Shown here: in pieces, positions 26,304 to 64,000 of the stretch
How the letters are laid out: the number at the start of each line of letters is the position of its first letter
How positions within the stretch are numbered: position 1 is the stretch's first letter
DNA from: Flaccisagitta enflata
Taxonomy: Eukaryota > Chaetognatha > Sagittoidea > Aphragmophora
Direction of reading: 5' to 3'
Length of the DNA stretch: 64,000 nt
NCBI GenBank assembly: GCA_965153355.1
Contig: OZ231127.1
Coordinates: 79,112,001-79,176,000 of the forward strand
Translations under genes and position numbers: made by a program
Notes under the pieces: model-generated
Told to the model about the DNA's origin: nothing
The model's input: only the letters and a program-made list of their open reading frames with translations
The model's database searches: none

Positions 26304-26759
26304 TATGTGAGTCTTTGAAGGATATTAAGCCAATAAGGCAGACAATTGACGCACATGTAGTAGGGTCACATCGGTAGTCACATGGAGATTAGTTGCAGGA
26401 AATAACTTTTAATGGTCAATTTGACAAATTTGACTACTAACGACGATCCTTGCTAAGCAACAGTGCTTAATCGGCTTATCATAAAGTAACTATCTATGAG
26501 GAGAAACGGATGGACCGACGAACTGACACACACAAAGATGTGTGGCCCTATTGGATATCTCTCGTCTTTGCCCACGGAAACTTTGCACTTAAATTCAAAA
26601 GGCAAAGAGAAAGGGAATGCCAATGAGCAAATGCAAATCACGGAAATGTATTAAAACTTAAACCTAGTTCTTCATTTCATCAGCCATCTACACATCCCCC
26701 AAGGCCCCAACAATGTCTTTTTTCATCAAGTATATAGCAAAGGAGAGGAAAGGTTTGAA

Positions 26760-27182
26760 ATGGAGCATGATATGTTGAAATACATGCCAAACGATTACAG
26801 AACCGATGTTTTGCTTCTTCATAATCCCGTTTGGATCTGGTTCACCAAAATTGACGCCGAAACGGCCCGGTGTTTGTCAACATTTCCAGACAGCAGCACA
26901 TTCTGCTTGATGATTCAATTGAAAAAGAAGCACGGTGCCGACAGCGACTACGACGCACGGATCATTTGCGAAGAAGGAATGATTTCAAAGCGTTGCGTCA
27001 TGATGACAAGAGGAAATATGCAAATCCATTTGAAAAAGCGAAAAAAATTCAACGAGATTGAGCAACTAAACAGCGAAATCAAACTCCTCAAAGCCGAGAA
27101 GAAAAAGTTGCAAGCGGAAAGATTTAGAGAGACGAAATGGTTCCCAAAACTATCATTTTTGGAAGGCATGAATTACGATTGA
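26760..27182 (+). pseudogene. Decayed BED unit F
   Basis: A 140-codon open frame clearly homologous to units A-E (NPVWIWFTKID, DYDARIICEE), but the finger is broken. C38 is kept, the second Cys is replaced by Thr, and the first zinc-ligand His is Gln in MIQLKKKH. The frame ends in a stop with no GGGTGAGATT donor. It cannot be joined in phase to 27601 by any site I can see. It is probably a dead member of the cluster; expression as a stand-alone small protein is possible but unsupported. Confidence 0.75.
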
Positions 27183-27600
27183 AGACCCTGTTAAACAACA
27201 TCTAGTAAAAAAGCTCTTTTTATACATGTTTGAATTATCGGTTCTGGCCACTCATTTAAGTTCTCTTTTAAAGTTTTAACGGAATCGAATTGGGAAATCC
27301 TTGGTTTCTTACTTGTGGATTTTTCAAAATTGCCCGAATTTTTAGTAACCTTGCTATATCACACTTTATTGATAAAAAGCTGTAAGACAAACTGATTGGA
27401 CATTTGAAAGAGAAAAAGGAAAAACAACTTTCGTTACACTCATTCCACAGGTCAATTTTCAAACCTTAGTTCACTTAATTTAGACTAGCGACACAACATC
27501 AGTTAAATGTCTAAGCAGCCGTTAGAAGTTCTTGTGAGCTTGAAGTGAAAATAATTCTGACTTTCTATTCTTTCTCTCTCCCTTCCAAATTCCTTCACAG

Positions 27601-39473
<11,873 letters not shown>

Positions 39474-39559
39474 AGAGATGGAAAGACATCGAAGTGTCAT
39501 CACCATGAAGAGATGAAACGACAGTACTGTGTCATCAAACTCACTTTCCGTGTCATTAC

Positions 39560-39565
39560 AATAAA
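39560..39565 (+). other. Possible polyadenylation signal of the KCTD gene
   Basis: AATAAA about 87 bases past the TGA stop, within a diverged tandem repeat of about 40 bp (GTGTCATCACAATGAAGAGATG and relatives) that begins at the end of the coding sequence. Another AATAAA lies near 39670. Confidence 0.45.
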
Positions 39566-40990
39566 GAGATAAAAGGACATCGCATTAAACTCAATCTCTC
39601 AGCGAAATCTGGCTGCCAATTGTCATCTCAATGATTGTAAAATGCCTATAGATCGTGATATCGTCGATTTCAATAAATTCATTGACTTACAAAATTCACT
39701 TTTCGAGATTGTGCATTAGGATTTAGATTTTAGTCATCCATTGTCACATCTGTACTATTCCTCAAGATCCTCAATGTGAAGACAATATTCCATAATCTAA
39801 TTGTAAGTCATTCGATCTGTCCGTTTGTCCATTGGAACGAGTACGTCTGTTCGCATTTACCTTTTGGGTGCCGGGGATCGGGGAGCAGTTTTCCCGTCCG
39901 ATCAATCGGTAATTTAGTTGACGAGTCTACTCCCAAAGCCCGTGTATACGATCTTGTTTCTCATGCATTCACCGTCACATTGACTGTTTCCTTATGATTA
40001 TGGTGTGTACAGACATTGTTTGTCGTTCATAAATGATACTTCTGTCATTAAAATTTGTCTGAAAAAAAATTATCATTCATTTTTGATGAGATCTATATAA
40101 TTATCGACTCGGTTAGATTATCAATGAAATTAGTTATATCATAATTGCATCATATTAATCAGTAGCGTGCTACGTGATTCTAAAAGTTATTTTTCGATCC
40201 GTCCGTTGGCCGGTCCATTGGACGTTCGATGGTCCATCACTTTAGTCAATGAGGCGCGGTTTCTAGAAGCGAAACAGTGTGTAAACTGTAAAAATCGTTA
40301 TTTCCCCTCAGTCCATCGGACCAATATTGAGATGGAGAATCTACTCAGACCATCAAAAATGTCAATGTTTTCATCCCCATGGCCTTAGGCTCTTAAGGTC
40401 AAATGCCATGTAAGATCAGAATTTTAAAAATGCGAAATGTGAATGTTGATATCACAAGTTGTGTTGCTGCCCCAGCTAAAGTGGCATCACCGCTCACTCA
40501 CACGCGACAAAGGTTGACGTGTACTCGGTCTTCTTGGAAACTGTACTGAGACACAATAGAATAATAAAACTGCGTTCAATGAGGTCTCCTTAATCGGGTC
40601 AGCCCTGGGGCTCTCCGTTTGTACTACTGCCCCTGCCCACCCGCACACGATTGGCCAATGATAGGTTTTGGTAAGTTTTTTTTTCGTGTGTGTTAACATC
40701 TTCTTCACTCCTCAGGTGTTTGACAAGTCCAGGGCGAGCCATCAGTCAAATTGCTTTAGTTTAGATCTCAAATCACATTTTTTCCTTTTCCTGTTCGTTT
40801 GTACTTTTTTGCTCATCATTTCGACTGCTTCCGTGGGATCTTCACCCCCTCACGATCACGATGAGGCAACAGATTGTGCAACTACATCACGATGCGTCCT
40901 CTCACTCCTCTGTGGATGTAGCTCGTTGTTGTTGTTGTTAACAGTTTCCATAGGATCTTTACCCCCTCACGATCAGGATGAGGCAATAGG

Positions 40991-40992
<2 letters not shown>

Positions 40993-41070
<78 letters not shown>

Positions 41071-41075
41071 GATAT

Positions 41076-41145
<70 letters not shown>
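40993..41145. repeat. (GTT)n followed by (CT)n
   Basis: About 78 bp of GTT, then about 66 bp of CT. Intergenic. Confidence 0.97.
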
Positions 41146-41146
<1 letters not shown>

Positions 41147-42039
41147 ATAGAAACATGTATTCTGGGAGAAGCAAAAGAGGCTTATTAACTCTGTGACCAA
41201 CTGACAAACATTCTGATCATAGACTCGGGTGCACGCGTCTAAAAAAGAAGCGAGGTCGGGCATGAAACCCTATCCTCTATCATCGTTATTGCATGTCATG
41301 GCATTATCCGTACCACGACAGTTTTTAAAAACTATCATGATTCATATCAATCATGTTACAACAATCATAATCATCATCATTCAATTTTACCATAAATCAG
41401 TCTCTCAACATTACCATCAAAGTTCGATCGACCTAAACCTTCAGCATCTTATTCATCGACCATCATCATCAACCATCATTATCGTCATCATCATCTCCAT
41501 CATCATCGCGATACTCGAGCAACATGATCCTCAACAACATCATCATCATCATCATCCTCATCATTGCATCGGGCACACCATTGAAATCTTTTCGCCTACA
41601 TGAAAGTTGAACAACTCTCTCCTCGACTTTTCAGTTGAATCGGCAGTTGAAACGGGAGAATTTTTTGTGGATTTTCGGTTTTTCAACCTTCTCTCTCTCT
41701 CTCTTTTTATCATTCTCTTTCTTTTTCACATTAAAAAAAAGAAGCAAGAAAAAAAAACCGTTCTTACTGTACATGCGATCTTCAGAGCATAGAAACGAGT
41801 AAGGTAAGGTAATGTTTTTGTGATGTTTCGACTTTCGTGATTCTTTGACAACGACCGTCTTCAGATTTTAGTTATGTTTGATGGAAAACTAAGAGTGGCG
41901 CGCATATTACAGTTTGTAGGAAGCAATGATTCTACCAATGGTCATTAAAGAATCGCATATGAAGATAAGACAATGTTTTAATGGGCAATTCACGCCACTC
42001 CGAGGGACAGAAGAATGTCATGGCCAAGACGCCAGAGAA

Positions 42040-42370
42040 AGCTGGACTGAATTGAGGCCTGAGAGGGCTAATTTGAGGCCTTAGAGAGCTGAATCTAGGG
42101 CTGGAAGAGCTGATTTAAGACCTGTGAGTGCTGATTTCAGGGCTGCGAGGATTGATTAGAGGCCAGGGGGGGGCTGATTTGAGGCCTGAGCAGGCTAATT
42201 TCAGGCCTGTGAGGAGCCAAGACCGCCGGCCTAGGGGGCTAATTTGGGACTTAAGAGGGTTATTTTGAAGCCTACGAAGACTGGGAAGGGAGGCGGGGGT
42301 ACGCCCATACGGACAAACGAGTTACGCGTGTTCTATATGACTTCGTCCCCTTCGGATCTGCTGTCCAAAA
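42040..42370 (+). mobile_element. Minisatellite-cored element, degraded copy 5
   Basis: Diverged 21-bp units (TGAGGCCTGAGAGGGCTAAT), then GTGTTCTATATGACTTCGTC and CCCCTTCGGATCTGCTGTCC. The left end is missing. Confidence 0.65.
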
Positions 42371-42774
42371 ACCGATAGACCCCGCATGCGCGCGACTCTA
42401 CTGGTTTCTTTATTCATATCCGACTGTCAATGACTATGGTCGATCATTCGGTGGGTCACAGTTTTTGATATCAGTGGCATCCAGGCCATCCATATTATCG
42501 ACAATCTGGTCAACCATGAATCAAGGTTCGAGCCAATAAGTCAGCAAACGAACCAATTAGTGAGCGAACAAGCCTAAAAGTGACGAAAACAAGCCCGAAC
42601 GGGATACAATGCGTCCTGATTGTGTCACTACTGAACGAACGAACAGACCGACAGACTGTTAGGGTCTCCGACAGAACAATTAAAGGAGGCTGTCAAAACA
42701 CGTGTTTCGATCCTCTTATTTATTGCATAAGCTCACTGTGGCCAGAAACAACCGAGAAATGCGGTTTTTCAGGA

Positions 42775-42890
42775 GGTGTAACAGACGGACTGACGGACGG
42801 ACGGACGGACGGACGGACGGACGGACGGACGGACGGACGGACGGACGGACAGATTGTCTTATAGAAATGCGAGGACGCATCTAAAAAAAT
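42775..42890 (-). mobile_element. Family B fragment with (CGGA)n array
   Basis: About 58 bp of perfect ACGG repeats (42793-42850), then GATTGTCTTATAGAAATGCG and AGGACGCATCTAAAAAAA, a reverse-oriented family B end. The array is an expansion of the family's CCGTCCGT segment. Confidence 0.7.
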
Positions 42891-43265
42891 TTGACTTTTT
42901 GACATCCCAACTTAAGCCTTTTGTGACTGTGTGTGCATTCAGCACACCATGAGAATAAAAACAAATATAAAACCAGTACTAGAGTGAAAGATTGAATTTG
43001 GCGCGCTGTGAAATGTAATTTTCATTTGACTTACGTCACGCAAAAAAAAAAAAAGGTTCTTTTTTGCCCTTCCTGCCCCATCATCCTGTCTGGGATATGG
43101 AAAATTCAAGATGCTTCTTCAAATTTTTAAAACATTCCCTCAGATCCCCATGGCTAAGATCCAAGGGCTCCCCTTTGATAAATAAACGAAATCAATTTCA
43201 GACTTCTTTCGTATGGAAATCTTTTATGATGTTATAAATATATCCAATAGATTTTCCATCATCTT

Positions 43266-43480
43266 TTTAGTTGCGTACACGCAACTTTAGAAGAGGCTTT
43301 GTCCGTCCTTCGTGCAGTTGGTCCTGTTGTAATGCTCATGTTAAAAAGTGTGATAACGCGCATTCAGGATGCTGCGGTCGGGAAAACTGAGGATTATTTG
43401 AGGTGTGTGTATGGAAGGGTGCAGGAAAGTTGTACGCCCCTGTCCACCCGTCCGCGATGATATTTTAACCCCGCGTGTTT
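43266..43480 (+). mobile_element. Family B repeat, plus orientation
   Basis: CTTTTTAGTTGCGTACACGC then CAACTTTAGAAGAGGCTTTG, a CACCCGTCCGCGATGATATT segment and ACCCCGCGTG end. Confidence 0.75.
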
Positions 43481-43638
43481 TTTTTTGTAAATCCACATTC
43501 GAAATTTTCCCCTCGTTTTGTTACTTTATTTAGAGATATGGATTATAATAAAAATGCGCTTCTTTTTCAACATTGCTAATGGGAACAATCTGCACCATGA
43601 AATAAACATTTTAGAATATTTTCAAAAGATGAGTTGGG

Positions 43639-43641
<3 letters not shown>

Positions 43642-43699
<58 letters not shown>

Positions 43700-43713
43700 T
43701 TGACAGACGGAGG

Positions 43714-43747
<34 letters not shown>

Positions 43748-43872
43748 GTTGGGGATGAGAGAGTGAGAAAGAGAAAGAGAAAGAGAGAGAGAGAGACGGG
43801 GACAGACAGATAGAGATATATTGACAGACGGAGGGACAGAAAGACAGACAGACAGACAGACAGACAGACAGG
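43642..43872. repeat. (GA)n and (ACAG)n compound repeat, duplicated
   Basis: A block of GA, TATTGACAGACGGAGGGACA and (GACA)n occurs twice, with GTTGGGGATGAGAGAG before each copy: a tandem duplication of about 120 bp of a compound microsatellite. Confidence 0.9.
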
Positions 43873-44944
43873 TACTAGGTAGTCAAAACAAGGACAGACA
43901 GGCAGTGAGCGAGGGGGAGCATGGGTTGAGTTACAATGACATTGATGTAGGCGTTCACTCGCTGCGTGGGCTTTCAGACAATACAATTTCTTATAACTCA
44001 CAATTGAAATTGCGTTTCAAGTTTTCAATAAAATATCCATTATCTTTCGAGAACAATCCATATTCACAAATGAAAAAACTTCCTTCACGGAGAATTTCTC
44101 CATCCAAGAGGCGTTCTTATCGCAGTAAAACTAAAAGAAAGAAATTTAACCATCGCAGACGTTGAATGTTAGCATACTAGAATTCAAATATCGCCGCGAT
44201 TCCTACTTTCGATTTTGTCTTCATCGCAACTTCATATGCTCAATTATAGGGAAACTATTTGCTTAAACATTAAAGACAAATGAAAAATCGAAGAAGGAAG
44301 TTCTTAACTTGTTGTCCCTTTCATGAGAAATCGTTTTTGGTTTTACACTTGACCTTTAGAGTTTAGAGAAAAAAAAACATTAACTTATTCTGAAATCAAT
44401 TAGAGATGCAATACCCCTCTGAGATGCAATACCCCTCTGAAATCAATAAGAGATGCAATACCCCTCTGAGATGCAATACCTCTCTGAAATCAATGAAAGA
44501 TGTAATACCCCTCTTTTCGGCTCTCTCAGCGGCACTCATTTTTACACATGAGATTGCAAATTTGTAAATGTTTTGAAACATTGAAGGAAAATTAAGCTAA
44601 ATCAAACTAAACTTTAATCTAAAGTTCGCCCACTATTTAAATTTGTGACTTTCCCCCCCTAATTTCGTCTATTGGTAAGTTCGTCGCCATTCATCGTGCA
44701 AGCGATTCCTAGAGCTTGAAGGTTAGGTCGGGTGAATGCAGGTGTTTGTCGGTGGTCGGTTGCTTAGTCCGTTCGTCCGTTCGTAAATTCGCTTTTTCGG
44801 GCTTCCCAATTATTTGCGAACAATTTTTGCCTCACTGCTTTTCAAAAGCAATTTTTACAATTTTGCGCAATAATGAGACCTAGTTCTAAAGCTACTCTAG
44901 AACTGTCGCTTCCGCATCACTGTTCCTGGTCACTATGAAGCTAA

Positions 44945-45137
44945 AACAAGGCCGGATACACGGCTACCCCAGTCGCGTGCGGGTGGGCAGGGGCTGTTTT
45001 TGAGGTCACTTGATCATTTGGGCAGGAGCAGTGAGGCAAAAACAAAAAAAAAGTAAAGTGTGACGGACCGACGGACGGACCGACGGACGGACGGACCGAC
45101 AAAGCGGGGTGTAGAGTCGCGTAGCACGCGACTAAAA
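44945..45137 (-). mobile_element. Family B repeat, reverse orientation
   Basis: AACAAGGCCGGATACACGGC, CCCCAGTCGCGTGCGGGTGG, then GACGGACCGACGG units and GAGTCGCGTAGCACGCGACT followed by AAAAA. Complete copy. Confidence 0.8.
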
Positions 45138-45398
45138 ATTCGTATATACTACATAAGTGAACAGGATTAACTTTGCAAACATTATCGTTCTTTAGCTTCT
45201 CTAGAACTGCCGCTTCCGCATCACTGTTCCTGGTCTCTAAGAAGCTTTAAAATTCGTATTTACTACAAATGTTTCGTTCTTTAAGTTGTAGGTATCCTTA
45301 TTCCAAAACTGAACCTCCCCCCCCTTCTTCTCAGGTTTGCCGGTAGGAGTAGGATCGTGTCACGGAATTTTCTCAAGAAAGAGAAGGTTGGAAAACAA

Positions 45399-62557
<17,159 letters not shown>

Positions 62558-63235
62558 GTACGTGTTGGGTCCGCTTGTTTGTTTCTGTTGTTCCTTGTTT
62601 TCTGTTGTTTCTGTTGAGAGAGAGAGCGAGAGAAAGACAGAGAAAGACAGAGTAAGACAGAGAAAGACAGAGAAAGAGAGAGAGAGAGAGATCTTGAATC
62701 ATCATAATCATCCATTATATATCATCATCAACATCTCCTAAATGAAAAAAACATTGATGAGGCCAGCAACACATCCACTCACCACGCCCCTTTCTAATTG
62801 AGGCAAGTAGGAAAAAATTCCACAGTATTGTGACACGTCTTATCTGACTAAGTACACCTTGGGGTACATCACCATGCTTGAGACAAAAAATTCTGTTGGG
62901 ATTTTTACAAGAAAATGCCGTAAAATGCCGTTAAAAGCCGTTAAAACAGCAATTTTGACAAATTTGTTTGGTTAAACTCAGTCAAAAACGACGGCTCTTG
63001 TCAGCAATAGGTCAAACAACATCTGTATGACGCAAAGACGCATTCATGCAAAGATTCAAGCGATGACGTCATTATTGTACTTCATTTTATGTCGTAAAAT
63101 GCCGTTAAAAGTGCGTTTTTGCCAAATCATCTGTTTAATCCCTCAAATTAGGCAACATCAGAGGCGTATTTGAAGGGGAAGCAGGGGTAGCAGTGGCTGC
63201 CCCTAGCTGTTGGACATTTTTCTCATCGGGACACA

Positions 63236-63293
<58 letters not shown>

Positions 63294-64000
63294 AAACAAG
63301 GAAAAGAAAAGTTAGTAGCGGAAGATGAGGAGGAGGAAGAGAATGAAAAGGAGAAAGAGAATGAGGAGGAGGAAGACAAATCAAGAGTTCCCAATCAGCA
63401 CCTGACTCAGGATACAAAGGGATCGATCGGCACCATTGTCTAAAGATTAGGTGTTTACTTCCATTTCCAATCAAATCATGCTGTGTGTTTTACAATTCAG
63501 AGCCGTTTCTGTCTCAAACTGAAACAAGTTTGCAAAAAAAAAAAAGATAGCTGAGCCAACCTTCTCTATCACAACTGGACATGAACAAGGGATGTACAAG
63601 ATAACCTCGAATGCATTAAATTTATTGTTTGAGATTAGTGTTAGGTTTAGACACAAAGAATAAGAAGTGAAAAAATACAAAGAGACACAGAATGTGTCTA
63701 TTTTATAACTCCCTTTAATTGTTTGTCTCACTTTTAGTAAAATCATATCAATATTTAAAAAGCTCTCTTTTTTTTTTATGAATAAAAGATTAAATTTGTT
63801 TAAATCAATGTTTTTTAAAAATTTATTTATTAGTTTTCATTGTAATACACAATTTGTTGGGACACAAATTAGAGCTGGCTTCCCCAAAAATTCTGGCTCC
63901 CATACGCCCCTGGGCAACATTCATATGCAAACTGACAGAAAATGTGTATTGAGGCGTAGGCCACAAAAATGTAAGAAGCATGATACAAATCAAAGATATT
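62558..64000. other. Right-edge intron, no exon seen
   Basis: Begins at donor AAAG|GTACGT. Holds GAGAGAGAGC/GAAAGACAGA repeats (62616-62690), a pure (GA)n tract at 63238-63290 and unique sequence. The remaining kelch exons of the BTB-Kelch gene must lie beyond 64000. Confidence 0.6.

Larger units (their letters stand above)
39474..45398. other. Intergenic region between KCTD and BTB-Kelch genes
   Basis: Apart from the repeats listed separately, I see no supported exon. It includes short tandem GAGATGCAATACCCCTCTGA units at 44402-44515 and a CATCAT-rich stretch at 41360-41570. An acceptor-like TTCTTCTCAG at about 45334 may border the exon containing the BTB-Kelch start codon. Confidence 0.45.

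Noticed and set aside
21258-27600. CRISPR-like or tandem satellite reading of the evenly spaced BED units
   Set aside because: The units are 0.5-0.9 kb diverged protein-coding exons at irregular spacing, not short direct repeats.
43821-44165. 114-codon plus-strand frame with a basic C-terminus (SKRRSYRSKTKRKKFNHRRR)
   Set aside because: It starts inside a GACA repeat and has no splice sites or homologue I recognise; the basic end alone is not enough.

Overview
This window is nuclear DNA of an animal. The genes have GT-AG introns with matching phases and encode metazoan BTB-family proteins. The spacers are packed with microsatellites, palindromic minisatellites and fold-back transposons. It looks like an invertebrate with a very simple-repeat-rich genome; the phylum cannot be fixed from the sequence alone. 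No rRNA, tRNA or CRISPR array was seen.

Layout. (1) 827-2580, minus strand: a complete three-exon gene for a 185-residue discoidin-like (F5/8C, galactose-binding fold) protein, with a MITE in its second intron. (2) 6199-9627, minus: a complete four-exon gene for a 599-residue protein starting MGNS, with a novel N-terminal part of about 112 residues and a very long Asp/Gly/Asn acidic tail. (3) 9.6-21.2 kb: no genes; microsatellites, a 527-bp MITE with 4-bp target duplications, and a 4.15-kb giant fold-back element. (4) 21258-39473, plus: a KCTD1/KCTD15-type BTB gene. Its common body (five coding exons from 27601) has no start codon before the BTB domain. Upstream lie five intact single-exon BED-type zinc-finger units (A-E) and one decayed unit (F). 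Each intact unit has its own ATG and ends in the same phase-1 donor, GGGTGAGATT, which joins in frame to the common body. This looks like a set of mutually exclusive, DNA-binding first exons, and is the most interesting feature of the window. (5) 39.5-45.4 kb: intergenic repeats. (6) 45399-62557 and beyond, plus: ten exons of a BTB-BACK-Kelch gene with an unusually long (about 810 residues) N-terminal extension. The extension includes three copies of a 16-residue FSAPLA module, two of them on separate 48-nt exons. The kelch part runs off the right edge.

About two thirds of the window is repeat. Three mobile-element groups recur: giant fold-backs (29180-34047 and 14817-18967, plus a related TIR-bounded 46625-50935 block, all with 4-bp target duplications); a shorter mobile core made of a palindromic 21-bp minisatellite, for which filled and empty sites can be compared inside this window; and a dispersed 200-400 bp repeat rich in CCGTCCGT. 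Many microsatellites start within a few bases of splice donors or end at acceptors.

Both large plus-strand genes encode BTB proteins. The KCTD1/15 family consists of oligomeric transcriptional co-regulators, so coupling its BTB to interchangeable BED fingers would give factors with the same oligomerisation core and different DNA specificities. That functional reading is inference.
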